From the NCBI GenBank assembly GCA_030638415.1, contig DAOWEO010000161.1:1-55784 (forward strand): 55,784 nucleotides of DNA, written 5' to 3'. Shown here one piece after another: positions 18,286 to 27,276 of the stretch. The position numbers were made by a program, and so were the translations under genes. The notes below the pieces were generated by a model. The model had not been told where the DNA came from. It made no database searches and saw only the letters and a program-made list of their open reading frames with translations. Origin of the DNA: Bdellovibrionales bacterium (GTDB lineage Bacteria > Bdellovibrionota > Bacteriovoracia > Bacteriovoracales > Bacteriovoracaceae). Each line of letters begins with the position of its first letter. Positions within the stretch are counted from its first letter, which is position 1.

Positions 18286-18315
18286 TTGCTTGATTTCCTG
18301 ACCGATTAATATTAT
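18286..18315 (+). promoter_or_regulatory. Sigma-70-type promoter candidate for csrA
   Basis: TTGCTT (18286-18291), an 18-base spacer and TATTAT (18310-18315) predict a start near 18322 and a leader of about 47 bases. Confidence 0.4.
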
Positions 18316-18325
18316 AAGTCGATTG

Positions 18326-18351
18326 TTCCCTGAGAATCAGGAAGGTTCGGA
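18326..18351 (+). promoter_or_regulatory. csrA leader hairpin with GGA motifs
   Basis: An imperfect hairpin (TTCCCTGA, GAA loop, TCAGGAA) is followed by CGGACAA and the GAGG ribosome site. AGGAAGG and CGGAC supply GGA cores, the element CsrA binds, in the 40 bases before the csrA ATG. This is compatible with autoregulation. It is inference only. Confidence 0.35.
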
Positions 18352-18368
18352 CAATAGTTGAGGTTTAT

Positions 18369-18596
18369 ATGTTAGTACTGACAAGGAAGCTAGGAGAGAG
18401 CATTGCAATTGATGACAACATCAAAATTGTTGTTGTTCAAATCAAAGGCAAGCAAGTTCGCCTCGGTATAAAAGCCCCTAAAGAGACAAAAATTCACCGT
18501 GAAGAAGTTTACCAGTCAATTCAAGATCAAAATGAAGAGGCAGCACAAACTGATATTTCTCGTATTTCAGACCTTTCAGACGAGTTAAAGAAATAG
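18369..18596 (+). CDS. csrA: Carbon storage / translational regulator CsrA
   Basis: 75 residues. It has the full CsrA core MLVLTRKLGESIAI, VRLGIKAPKET and IHREEVYQ, including the RNA-contact Arg44-type residue in HREE. The C-terminal tail of about 20 residues is acidic. It binds GGA motifs in mRNA leaders and usually represses flagellin translation. It lies directly before fliW, whose product antagonises CsrA in other flagellated bacteria. SD GAGG is 5 bases upstream. Confidence 0.97.
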   Translation: MLVLTRKLGESIAIDDNIKIVVVQIKGKQVRLGIKAPKETKIHREEVYQSIQDQNEEAAQTDISRISDLSDELKK

Positions 18597-18688
18597 TTTT
18601 TATTGTTTTCACCTACTTACACTAGTAATAAACTTTCTAGGCAAAAAATTCACTCTTGCTAAATTGTATTCTTGACTGCTATCATCAG

Positions 18689-18707
18689 AGACAGGACGAT
18701 ACCGTCT
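18689..18707 (+). promoter_or_regulatory. fliW leader hairpin presenting GGA
   Basis: AGAC (18689-18692) pairs with GTCT (18704-18707), leaving an 11-base loop that contains AGGAC. A second GGA occurs in the GGAGGAG ribosome site 10 bases further on. Paired GGA sites, one in a loop and one at the SD, are the standard CsrA target arrangement. Confidence 0.33.
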
Positions 18708-18726
18708 TATGCTGTGGAGGAGATAC

Positions 18727-19287
18727 GTGAAAATAACAACTACCAGATTTGGTGAATTAGAAGTTGCCAAGCAAGATATTCTTAATTTTCAAGAAGGCTT
18801 ATTAGGCTTCGAACAACTTAAAAATTTCTTTGTTGTTGATCCAGGCGACCAGACACTTATTCTATGGCTACAATCTACAGATGATGAAAGTGTTGCTTTC
18901 CCTATTATTGAACCTAAGATATTTAAGCCTGACTATACAATTAACTTATTGCCGGTAGAGATGGCCAGTATTGGAATTGAAGGCCTTTCGCAAGCAAGTA
19001 TTTATACAATTTTAACTATCCCACAAATGGTTACTGATATGAATGCAAATATGAAAGCACCAATTGTCATCAACAACCAAAGTAAAGTTGCAAGACAGAT
19101 TGTACTTCAAGACAATAAGCTTGATGTTCGCTTGCCAATTTATAAAGCACTTAAAAGCTATATTGTAAGCTTTACCTCTGATGACAGTAAGAGAACTTTT
19201 GTTGAACCTGCTAACGAAACAGTTACAGAGCAGAATGAGCAGCAACCTACTCAGCAACCTACACGCAGGGCTGACCTCCAAGCATAA
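18727..19287 (+). CDS. fliW: Flagellar assembly factor / CsrA antagonist FliW
   Basis: The GTG at 18727 is used because GGAGGAG lies six bases upstream; the ATG at 18709 would precede that site. The protein has the FliW pattern TTRFGELEV, FQEGLLGFE, LQSTDDESVAFPIIEP and a C-terminal APIVINNQSKVARQIVL. FliW binds flagellin and CsrA in a partner-switch that matches flagellin translation to export. The C-terminal tail (about 165-186) is Gln/Thr-rich and unlike the family core. Confidence 0.93.
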   Translation: MKITTTRFGELEVAKQDILNFQEGLLGFEQLKNFFVVDPGDQTLILWLQSTDDESVAFPIIEPKIFKPDYTINLLPVEMASIGIEGLSQASIYTILTIPQMVTDMNANMKAPIVINNQSKVARQIVLQDNKLDVRLPIYKALKSYIVSFTSDDSKRTFVEPANETVTEQNEQQPTQQPTRRADLQA

Positions 19288-19306
19288 TTTAACTTTAAGA
19301 TTTAAT

Positions 19307-19339
19307 AAAAAAAAGGAAGCAATAAGCTTCCTTTTTTTT
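19307..19339. terminator. Bidirectional rho-independent terminator
   Basis: GGAAGC-AATAA-GCTTCC is flanked by an A-run on the left and a T-run on the right. It serves fliW (plus) and the convergent TPR gene (minus). Confidence 0.9.
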
Positions 19340-19361
19340 TAGATAAATTATAGAAATACTT

Positions 19362-20087
19362 TTATATATGAGTCTCTGTAGCTGTTTGTGAAAGATTCAG
19401 ATACATCTTCGCCTCAGCATTAAAAGGCTCTCTTGAGACTACCTTCTCCCACTCTGATTGTGCTTCAATTACACGCCCCATACCATAATACAAAACACCC
19501 AAAGCAAGCCTTGCAGGCATATAAGCAGGCTTTTCATTCAATAATTTCTTAAGCTCTTCTAATGCCTTAGAAGTAAAACCACGCTTAGCATATACTTTGG
19601 CAACTTTAATTCTACTTTCATAATTATCTGGATCTAAAACAATCACCTTCTCATACTCAAAAAGGGCTTCATCAAAACGATTATAACTTAGATAGAGATC
19701 AGCGAGTTCTAAATGCTTCAAAGCAAACTTCTTATTTACATGCTGATCATCTGGAGTAGAAGAATTTGTTGATTTCACTCGTTCACTAGCCTGATTAAAA
19801 ACTTTTTGCCCTGCTTCATAGTGGCCAATATCATTATAAAGTACTGATAGACTAATCGAAGCATCTGTATGACCTGGATCTAAGCTCAAAACTTTAGTAA
19901 ATGCCTTGATTGCCTTTCCAATCTCACCTTTCATATGAAAAATATTTGCTAAATAGAAAAATGCTTCTGCATTTTTATCACTCATGTCAATAATTTCACT
20001 AAAAACAAATTGAGCTCGATCAAACTCTTTTTTATCAAAAAGATCTTTACCTCTACTCATTAAATCCATCTCTCGTAAATCTTGCAC
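19362..20087 (-). CDS. Tetratricopeptide repeat protein
   Basis: 241 residues made almost entirely of TPR units, with repeats starting near 8, 40, 74, 115, 150 and 185 (for example AFFYLANIFHMKGEIGKAIKAF). There is no signal peptide or catalytic motif, so it is probably a cytoplasmic scaffold. The GTG start is supported by AAGGAG. It lies nine bases after bamD in the same direction and is likely co-transcribed with it. Confidence 0.85.
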   Translation of the reverse strand: MQDLREMDLMSRGKDLFDKKEFDRAQFVFSEIIDMSDKNAEAFFYLANIFHMKGEIGKAIKAFTKVLSLDPGHTDASISLSVLYNDIGHYEAGQKVFNQASERVKSTNSSTPDDQHVNKKFALKHLELADLYLSYNRFDEALFEYEKVIVLDPDNYESRIKVAKVYAKRGFTSKALEELKKLLNEKPAYMPARLALGVLYYGMGRVIEAQSEWEKVVSREPFNAEAKMYLNLSQTATETHI

Positions 20088-20096
20088 AGATACTCC

Positions 20097-20846
20097 TTAC
20101 AAAGCTTGACACGACCTATAAATATTTTTTAATACTGCTTTTTCACTCTTTTTAACCAGAGAGAAGTACTCTTGATAAAATCCAGAACACTCTTTTTTTT
20201 GCTTTAATTTTGCATAAGATTTTAAAACTCGCTCAATAGCATGATTACGAATTTCTGTATCATCAAAAGTATCAAGAATTAATTTATACCGATAAACAGC
20301 AGCATCATACACTTTCGTCTTAAAATAAAAGTCAGCAATATATTTTTGCTTTTGCTTAATCAGTGCCTCAATACTTTTTACTCGTGCCACTGCTTGTGGA
20401 ACATATTCAGATTTAGGAAAGCGACGTGAAAGATCACGATAATACTTTACCGACTCATATCCTGACGATAGGTCGCGATCAAAAGAGCTTGGCAACTGAT
20501 TATAAAAGGACTCAGCTAATCGCCACATAACATATGCAATGCGCTTATGCTTCGGGTGAAAATCCTTAAAGAGTATATATGCCGCTGCTGACTCTACAAA
20601 ATTATCTTGTTGGAAAAGTATGTCAGCAAGTAGTAACTCAGATGGAGTTGTATAATAACTAAAAGGAAATTTCTTACGTAGCTCATTTAAACGCTCAGTC
20701 GCATTTAAATACCTCCCCTTATCCATCATTACTTTGGCTTCTTTAAATAAAACCTCTGCTTCCGTCTTACCCGATGGCCTTGGAGTGGAACATGATGCTA
20801 ATAAACATAAAAATATCAAAATAGTTGTAAATTTTATTCTCTTCAT
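20097..20846 (-). CDS. bamD: Outer-membrane assembly lipoprotein BamD
   Basis: Starting at ATG 20846 gives a compact signal peptide and lipobox LLASC. TPR-like repeats follow (AEVLFKEAKVMMDKGRYLNATERLNELRKKFPFSYYTTPSELLLADILF, recognised by KGRYLNATERLNEL and FPFSYYTTPSELLLAD). The pattern FPKSEYVPQA near 145 is also typical. BamD supports BamA-mediated insertion of beta-barrels. The upstream TTG frame to 20882 lacks a ribosome site. Confidence 0.87.
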   Translation of the reverse strand: MKRIKFTTILIFLCLLASCSTPRPSGKTEAEVLFKEAKVMMDKGRYLNATERLNELRKKFPFSYYTTPSELLLADILFQQDNFVESAAAYILFKDFHPKHKRIAYVMWRLAESFYNQLPSSFDRDLSSGYESVKYYRDLSRRFPKSEYVPQAVARVKSIEALIKQKQKYIADFYFKTKVYDAAVYRYKLILDTFDDTEIRNHAIERVLKSYAKLKQKKECSGFYQEYFSLVKKSEKAVLKNIYRSCQAL

Positions 20847-20894
20847 AATATCAGAATACAGACATTTAATGTGGTTAGTCAAAAAGTGTTTGAA

Positions 20895-21980
20895 TTATTT
20901 AGATGCTGTAAGGTAAATCTCTTTATAAACCTCTGTCACCAACAGTTTTACTGCTGCAGCAAGAGGGATAGAGACAATCATTCCTACAATTCCAAGCAGC
21001 TGTGAGCCTAAAATTACACTTACCACAACAATTAATGGATGTAGGTCAACAATTTTTGAAACTAAAATAGGAAAGACAATCGCTAAATCTATAATATTTG
21101 CAATCACAAATAGCAGCACCACTCCCCAAAAGGTCGGTCCAATTCCATATTCAATAAAGCTCACGACAATTGCAGGCAACATACCTAATATTGGGCCAGC
21201 ATAAGGTATTATATTTGTTACAGCCGCAATAATACCCCAAATCAGCCAAAAATTAACTCCCATAACCGATAGTCCAATAGTAATAATACTACCAATTAGC
21301 GTGGCTTCGATAAATTTAGCAAAAATGTAGTCTCCTAACTTTCTATTAAATTCATGTGTTAAAAAATAAAATCGCTCAAAAATAACATTTGGTGCAATAC
21401 TTAGCAGTAAATTCCGCATCATACGACTATCACGTAAAAAGAAAAATAGAAAAAATGGTACTAATATCATCCACTCGAACAGCAGTGCTAGCAGCTGTGG
21501 AATATATAAAATACCCACCTTAATCTGACCTTTTAGAAATTCAAATGTATCAATTACATAGTGATCTTTTAGCTCAATTCCTGTCTTTTCATATAAAATA
21601 GCACTATATTTTCGATAATCTTTAGTAATAAATGACTCTATTTTTGGCATATAGCTATGTAGAGAGCCAACCTCAGTCTGCACAAGTGGCACAACTCTTA
21701 TAATTGGATAGAGTGTAAAAAATCCAAAAATAAAAAGTAAAATCGAAACGGAAATAGTTTTATTTATTTTTAGTCTTCCCATCCATGGCAGCAATGGAGA
21801 TAAAATAAGATGTAGAATATATGCAATACCCATTGGAACAGAGAGACGTGGTAAAAATGTTAAGGTAGCAAGACCAAGCATAAGACAAGTTGCGAAAAAG
21901 ATTAGTCTGCTCCGCTCTTTTTTAAATCTACCTCTGAGACTTTCACGAGATAATATAGGTAGACTATTTTTGGCTTTCAT
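20895..21980 (-). CDS. AI-2E family / PerM-type permease
   Basis: 361 residues with about eight predicted membrane segments. The family pattern includes FFLFFFLRDSRMMR near 175, the FIEATLIGSIITIGLSVMGVNF region, GIIAAVTNIIPYAGPILGMLPA and HPLIVVVSVILGSQLLGI. Members export small signals or act as Na+/H+ antiporters; the substrate here is unknown. It overlaps the preceding CNB-domain gene by 17 bases, suggesting coupling. Confidence 0.88.
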   Translation of the reverse strand: MKAKNSLPILSRESLRGRFKKERSRLIFFATCLMLGLATLTFLPRLSVPMGIAYILHLILSPLLPWMGRLKINKTISVSILLFIFGFFTLYPIIRVVPLVQTEVGSLHSYMPKIESFITKDYRKYSAILYEKTGIELKDHYVIDTFEFLKGQIKVGILYIPQLLALLFEWMILVPFFLFFFLRDSRMMRNLLLSIAPNVIFERFYFLTHEFNRKLGDYIFAKFIEATLIGSIITIGLSVMGVNFWLIWGIIAAVTNIIPYAGPILGMLPAIVVSFIEYGIGPTFWGVVLLFVIANIIDLAIVFPILVSKIVDLHPLIVVVSVILGSQLLGIVGMIVSIPLAAAVKLLVTEVYKEIYLTASK

Positions 21981-22581
21981 ATTGTGCCAGTTGCACTTTC
22001 ATATGTGCTATTTCAGAAGTTAAAGAAAAAAGTCTTTTGGTAACAATTAGCGAAAGAGATTGTAATAGCTTTGCTGCTAATATAGGTCTTTCATTAATCA
22101 AGTTTTCCATATCAGGTTTAAATAGCCCCAACAGACTAGTTGGCTCCATACAAGTTGCTGTCGCTGTTCTCACACTATTATTTTGCAATAGCGCTAATTC
22201 TCCAAAGTAATCACCTTTAATCAAACTGATTACGTAACGTAAATCACCAGATGCTTCAGGCTCAAATACCTTATCATCAACAAAAATATCAACCTTACCA
22301 GAGAGAATAAAATAAAATCCAACCCCAGGGTCCCCTTGTAAAAAGATATGGTCTCCATTAGAAAATGAGCGGGTATGCATATATTTACTTAATACTCGTA
22401 ACTCATTCTCTGTGAAATTTTTCAAAATGAGCACATCACGTAAAAACTTAGGTAATGAATCTTTATTATGTGCGAAGAAAGGGTTAGAGAGCCACATATA
22501 ACGTAAAGTTGACATGTCTATGCGGTCAACTTCACTATCACCTGATTTCATTCTTTCAATAATACTTTTCTCATATGCCAT
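21964..22581 (-). CDS. Cyclic-nucleotide-binding-domain protein
   Basis: 205 residues. One CNB domain spans about 50-175, with FSNGDHIFLQGDPGVGFYFILSGKVDIF and the phosphate-binding cassette GDYFGELALLQNNSVRTATATC (core FGELALL and RTATA). There is no DNA-binding domain: the C-terminus is a short helix, so it is not a CRP-type regulator. It may modulate the overlapping permease. The ligand is not predictable. Confidence 0.85.
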   Translation of the reverse strand: MAYEKSIIERMKSGDSEVDRIDMSTLRYMWLSNPFFAHNKDSLPKFLRDVLILKNFTENELRVLSKYMHTRSFSNGDHIFLQGDPGVGFYFILSGKVDIFVDDKVFEPEASGDLRYVISLIKGDYFGELALLQNNSVRTATATCMEPTSLLGLFKPDMENLINERPILAAKLLQSLSLIVTKRLFSLTSEIAHMKVQLAQYESQK

Positions 22582-22597
22582 AAATAAAATCCTATAA

Positions 22598-23263
22598 TCA
22601 GAAAACCCCTAAGTTCTCTTTTTTAACCCAACCTGAATATTGATTTGGAGCCTCTATATAAACCTGCCCATTATAAAAACGCCCTATAATAAGTGTTAGT
22701 CCAGCAGGTAGTTGGCCACTGACTTCATATAGTGAGGACGGTCCCTCTCTCACATCAGCTTGTTTTAACGCAATTGCAAACTGATGGTTATCGACCCATG
22801 ACAATTTAATTGTATAAGGTAGAGCAGCTAGTAAAACTCCTACTATAATCCAGCGTTTTTTTATAACCCACTCTTTCCAGTATGAAAAAAAGAATAATAA
22901 AACCACGGCAAGTGTCAAAATAAGATACCAGTCAGAATGAAGGTTTAATGAAGAAAATAAAATTTTATCCTTAATAGGAAGTGATTCCTCAACTTTTTGT
23001 ACTTCTAACTTCGTATTAACAACATCTAGATTATGAAATACATCATGCTGAATAAAGCCATTTTTTACCGCAAGCTTGAGATGGTATTTGCCTACTGCCA
23101 AGTTCCCTAGCTTTAACTGAAAAGATCCAAAATAATAGTGAAATTTACCTACAGGAAGCTCAGTTTTATGATCAATTAGGTAGTCAACACCCGCGTCAAA
23201 TTTTTTATCAACATAGAACTTCTCTAATGTCTTTAATGTATCAATTGTGCTATTTTCTTTCAT
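22598..23263 (-). CDS. Membrane protein with C-terminal SH3-like domain
   Basis: 221 residues. The N-terminal soluble region (1-100) has short helical repeats (FGSFQLKLGNLAVGKYHLKLAVKNG) reminiscent of a TPR. Two membrane segments lie near 112-130 and 138-152. A C-terminal SH3b-like domain (KQADVREGPSSLYEVSGQLPAGLTLIIGRF and YSGWVKKENLGVF) is probably periplasmic. The order resembles BatE-type proteins, but no aerotolerance operon is nearby. It lies 17 bases before the CNB gene. Confidence 0.7.
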   Translation of the reverse strand: MKENSTIDTLKTLEKFYVDKKFDAGVDYLIDHKTELPVGKFHYYFGSFQLKLGNLAVGKYHLKLAVKNGFIQHDVFHNLDVVNTKLEVQKVEESLPIKDKILFSSLNLHSDWYLILTLAVVLLFFFSYWKEWVIKKRWIIVGVLLAALPYTIKLSWVDNHQFAIALKQADVREGPSSLYEVSGQLPAGLTLIIGRFYNGQVYIEAPNQYSGWVKKENLGVF

Positions 23264-23326
23264 ATAACATATTATCTATTTTATACGATTTAAAATCAAT
23301 AGTAGGAATTTTTTGTGAGGCCATAA

Positions 23327-24694
23327 ATGAACCAAAATACCATCTCAAGTGACATGCAAAATCAAATCGATCAGCTTTTTTCTACCATATTAAAACAACA
23401 GACTAAAATTAATCATATTAAAGATGCTGATGAAGACAAAAAACATCTCACTGCAGAATATTTAGACAAGTTTTCTAACCTGCGCGGCAGAGGGTTTTTT
23501 TATAACTACTTTTCCACTGGAAAAGGTCATGGGCCATTTACCCAACTAATTGATGGATCAGTGAAGTACGACCTTATTAACTCCATTGGAGTTAACCTTT
23601 TAGGCCACTCTCACCCATTACAGATAAAATCGAATCTCGAAGCTGCTTGTTCAGATACAATGATGTGTGGCAATCTGCTTCCATACTCTGAGGCTTATGA
23701 AGCCAGTAATATTCTAATAGATGCGGTTAAAGAAAAATCACGACTAAAAAACTTTTGGTTTGCAGGCTCTGGTAGCTTTGCAAATGACACTGCTCTCAAA
23801 ATGGCCTGGCAAAAGAGGGCTCCACGCCATAAGGTACTGGCCTTCGAAAAAGCTTTCGCCGGAAGAAGTGTTGCAACTCAAGATATTACATTCAATGAGG
23901 CATACAGAGTGGATATGCCAAAAAATATTGAAGTCGTTCACATTCCTCACTTTGATCAAAATGATCCTACAAATGCAGTATCTAAAACAATCTCAGCACT
24001 AGAAGCAGCATGGACTCAAGATCCAGATGGATATGCCGTTTTAATGTTAGAGTTGATTCAAGGTGAAGGTGGCTTTATTTATGGTGACCGTGATTACTAC
24101 GTAGCAGTATTTGAATGGGCAAAGCAAAAAAATATTCCAATATGGATCGACGAAGTTCAAACCTTCGGAAGAACTCATCAACTGTTTGCATTTCAAATGT
24201 TTGAGCTTGATGAATATGTCGATCTAGTGACAATTGGTAAAGCATTTCAGTCTTGTGGCGTTCTATATACTGACGAAATGTGTCCTAAACCTGGTTTAGT
24301 AGCAGGTACATTTAATGGGTCAATTGCCGCACTAAAAATGTCCTATAAGACAGTCAGACTACTTACCGAGGGAAACTTTTATGGACCTAACGGAAGAATG
24401 GCTGATCTAGAAAAAAAGTTTAAGCTTGGTCTTGGTCAAATTCAAAAAAACGTTGGTATAGATAAGCTAGGTTACGTTGGTGGGATCGGAACGATGCTAT
24501 CATTTGAAGTTGGCAAGGCAGACAAAGATGACACTACTAAATTTCTAAAATCTCTATTTGATAACCACATTGTCTGTTTTTCAGCAGGATCCAACCCTAC
24601 AAGAGTGCGCTTTTTACTACCTATAACCCTGACAGAAGCTCACATTGCAGAGATTATGGATATTATAGAAAAATCAATTAATGATATTTTTTAA
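23327..24694 (+). CDS. Class III pyridoxal-phosphate aminotransferase (ArgD/lysine-6-aminotransferase-like)
   Basis: 455 residues. Fold type I aminotransferase motifs are FAGSGSFANDTALKMA, ELIQGEGGF, the IDEVQTFGRT Asp and the PLP Lys305 in IGKAFQSCGV. The Lys region resembles lysine-6-aminotransferases (GKxxQxCG) more than ArgD (AKGLGGG). Its place before argC and argB suggests an omega-aminotransferase acting on N-acyl-ornithine or a related omega-amine. It begins the operon, with GTGAGG upstream. Either a divergent ArgD or a lysine/ornithine transaminase fits. Confidence 0.8.
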   Translation: MNQNTISSDMQNQIDQLFSTILKQQTKINHIKDADEDKKHLTAEYLDKFSNLRGRGFFYNYFSTGKGHGPFTQLIDGSVKYDLINSIGVNLLGHSHPLQIKSNLEAACSDTMMCGNLLPYSEAYEASNILIDAVKEKSRLKNFWFAGSGSFANDTALKMAWQKRAPRHKVLAFEKAFAGRSVATQDITFNEAYRVDMPKNIEVVHIPHFDQNDPTNAVSKTISALEAAWTQDPDGYAVLMLELIQGEGGFIYGDRDYYVAVFEWAKQKNIPIWIDEVQTFGRTHQLFAFQMFELDEYVDLVTIGKAFQSCGVLYTDEMCPKPGLVAGTFNGSIAALKMSYKTVRLLTEGNFYGPNGRMADLEKKFKLGLGQIQKNVGIDKLGYVGGIGTMLSFEVGKADKDDTTKFLKSLFDNHIVCFSAGSNPTRVRFLLPITLTEAHIAEIMDIIEKSINDIF

Positions 24695-24714
24695 CTCACA
24701 AGAAGGGAGTTATA

Positions 24715-26220
24715 ATGCTTTTACCATTTTATGGAAATTACTTTGCAGGTGAGTTTAACCAACCATCAACCTCCGGGCTCGGCCGTGTCGATCTCTTCAC
24801 TCAAAAATACTCACCCGCTGATCTAGACAGTGAATTATGGAATATACCGGTTGAGTATAGACACATTTCAGAAGCATTAACTTCTCTAGATGTTGGTTTT
24901 GAAAACTTAGAACAAACATTGCTTACTGAGCGGATTATAATAATAAATAATCTTGTAACAATTCTAGAAAAAAACATTAATAATTTAGCCCATGCACTTA
25001 CTCTCGAAACTGGACGCCCGCACTGGGACTGCCTTGAAGAAGTATCTAGCGCTGTATCTAACATTCCAAATATAATAGGGCATACCAAAAAATTTATAAA
25101 TACAATCACGACAAATAAAGATGAACAATTCTTTTTTAAACCACTTGGCCCTGCATTAGTAATCGGCTCATTTTCTGAGCCCTTTGCCTTACCATTAGAA
25201 CAAATATGCTATCTTTTCTTAGCTGGAAATTCCATATTGTTTAAACCATCACAAGAGGTGCTTCATACCGCACAGCTACTCTTTAACTCTTTTCACGAAG
25301 CAAGCTTTCCAGCTGGTAGCCTTAATTTACTATTGGGTGACTCGCAGATGTCCACACGTATTTTACAAACAAAAAAAATTAAAAATATTTTTTTCTCAGG
25401 AACAACTGATCATGGAAAAGAGCTTGCCACTCTTTTAAAGACAGATCTAACAACTAAGCTCAATCTTCAATTAAGTACTAAAAATAGTTGTATTATCGAT
25501 CAACATGCAGATATTAGCGCTATTGTACCAAGCCTTATTAAGTCATCTCTGCAAGCTACTGGGCAGTTTTCATCTAGAACGGCACTTGTTTTTGCTCATG
25601 CTGATATTATTGAACAACTCATTGATCAAACCCATGCTCTTGCAAAAAAACTGATTATTGACCACCCGTCAGACTTTACAGATGAACCTTTCATGGGGCC
25701 TCTTATAAGTGAAAATAGTCTCGAAAGCTATCTGCAATATATGGGGATGGCCAAAAGAGAAGGCGCAATAGAAATCATGCGTGGTAAAAAATTAGAAAGT
25801 GACAAAAATGGATACTACGTAACTCCATCTATACATTATTTTGAAGAGCTGCAAGATTTTGGACATTTTATAAAAACAGAACACCTATTTCCAAATATAA
25901 CATTTGTAAAATATTCAGATCTTAATATTGCGATTGAGCAGATTAACTCACTACCATATGGACTTTGTTGCTCGCTTTTTATAAATGATCAAAAATCACA
26001 AAGTCTTTGTATTAAAAAACTAGAAGTCGGTATAATTATGAAAAATTCATTTATGTCGCACCACCAACGTTGCTATCGCTATGGGGGAGATAAAGACTCA
26101 TCTAATTTTTCCAATGTTGGAACTGCAATGTTTGAAGCAGGTTTAAAAAGAGTAAGTATTAAAGAAAATAACCAATTAGAAAAAATCTCAACAATAATCG
26201 GAATTAAAAAAGAGGAATAA
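24715..26220 (+). CDS. Aldehyde dehydrogenase-superfamily protein with lost catalytic residues (AstD-like)
   Basis: 501 residues aligning in layout with succinylglutamate-semialdehyde dehydrogenase. Recognisable segments are GPALVIGSFSEPFALPLEQI, AGNSILFKPSQ, FFSGTTDHGKELA and PLISENSLESYLQY. Three catalytic positions are changed. The oxyanion Asn of PYNFP reads SFSEP. The general-base Glu of LELGG reads Gln252 in LQLST. The nucleophile Cys of GQxCT is Ser286 in GQFSS. The NAD-binding parts look partly kept. It is therefore probably not an active dehydrogenase. It lies 20 bases after the aminotransferase and 3 bases before argC. Confidence 0.8.
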   Translation: MLLPFYGNYFAGEFNQPSTSGLGRVDLFTQKYSPADLDSELWNIPVEYRHISEALTSLDVGFENLEQTLLTERIIIINNLVTILEKNINNLAHALTLETGRPHWDCLEEVSSAVSNIPNIIGHTKKFINTITTNKDEQFFFKPLGPALVIGSFSEPFALPLEQICYLFLAGNSILFKPSQEVLHTAQLLFNSFHEASFPAGSLNLLLGDSQMSTRILQTKKIKNIFFSGTTDHGKELATLLKTDLTTKLNLQLSTKNSCIIDQHADISAIVPSLIKSSLQATGQFSSRTALVFAHADIIEQLIDQTHALAKKLIIDHPSDFTDEPFMGPLISENSLESYLQYMGMAKREGAIEIMRGKKLESDKNGYYVTPSIHYFEELQDFGHFIKTEHLFPNITFVKYSDLNIAIEQINSLPYGLCCSLFINDQKSQSLCIKKLEVGIIMKNSFMSHHQRCYRYGGDKDSSNFSNVGTAMFEAGLKRVSIKENNQLEKISTIIGIKKEE

Positions 26221-26223
26221 TTT

Positions 26224-27276
26224 ATGAAAAAAATAAAAGCAGCCCTAATGGGTGGTACAGGTTATGCCGCCGCAGAATTAATAAAAAGACTTATTGAGCA
26301 CCCTAACGTTGATCTAGTAAGAATATCGAGTATTGACCACATTGGAGAAAATGTAGGCCAAGTTCATAAGAATTTTCTAAATAGACTTGACTATACTTTT
26401 GAAGATCTCACTCCTGAGCAAGTTGCAAAAGACGTTGATGTTGTATTTTTAGCACTTCCACACAAGGTATCATATCTAATGGCACCAAAGCTTTTCGATT
26501 TAGGAGTCAAAATTATTGATTTTTCTGGTGATTATAGAATATCAGATGTTAAAATTTATGAAAAATTTTACAACACAACTCATCCCAATCCTGAAAACAT
26601 TCCTAGCTTTACTTATGGTCTTCCTGAACTTTTCAGAGAAGAAATTAAAAAAAGTTCAAGAATTGCAAATCCAGGATGCTTTCCTACAGCAACGGCACTC
26701 GCTCTTTTACCACTTGCCAAAGCAGGACTGCTAAAAGGAAAAGTACGAGTTATTGGTCCAACGGGAAGTAGTGGAAGCGGAGTTCACCCTCAAGCAGGTA
26801 CCCATCACCCTGTGCGCTATAATAACTTTAAAAGCTATAAACCACTTACTCACCAGCACCAGCCAGAGATGAAGCAGGTACTCGAACAAGCGGGAGGAAA
26901 AGAGTTGGCGGTTGATTTTATTCCAATGTCAGCACCATTTGCACGCGGTATTTTAATTAATACAATTGTTGATCTTGATCCATCTGTTACTGAAGATGAA
27001 ATCTTTGAGATCTACGAAAATTATTATAAAGATGAGCCTTTCGTAAGACATCTCGGAAATAAATCCCTACCCGAAGTAATTGCTGTTGCTACTACAAACC
27101 ACGCTGATGTTGGCTGGAGTCTCAAGGAAGAAGAAAACGGCAGTAAATCATTTGTTGCAATTGCCTCTATCGATAACTTAGTAAAAGGTGCTGCCGGACA
27201 AGCTGTTCAAAATATGAATATTATGTTCAATTTAGAAGAGACTGCATCACTTACTGATTTTGGACAATGGCCATAA
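26224..27276 (+). CDS. argC: N-acetyl-gamma-glutamyl-phosphate reductase
   Basis: 350 residues. Rossmann start LMGGTGYAAAELIKRL is followed by LPHKVSYLMAP, the catalytic Cys in IANPGCFPTATALALLP (about residue 150) and GSSGSGVHPQAGTHHP. It reduces acetylglutamyl phosphate to the semialdehyde in the ornithine/arginine pathway using NADPH. Its 3' end overlaps argB by 10 bases. Confidence 0.95.
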   Translation: MKKIKAALMGGTGYAAAELIKRLIEHPNVDLVRISSIDHIGENVGQVHKNFLNRLDYTFEDLTPEQVAKDVDVVFLALPHKVSYLMAPKLFDLGVKIIDFSGDYRISDVKIYEKFYNTTHPNPENIPSFTYGLPELFREEIKKSSRIANPGCFPTATALALLPLAKAGLLKGKVRVIGPTGSSGSGVHPQAGTHHPVRYNNFKSYKPLTHQHQPEMKQVLEQAGGKELAVDFIPMSAPFARGILINTIVDLDPSVTEDEIFEIYENYYKDEPFVRHLGNKSLPEVIAVATTNHADVGWSLKEEENGSKSFVAIASIDNLVKGAAGQAVQNMNIMFNLEETASLTDFGQWP

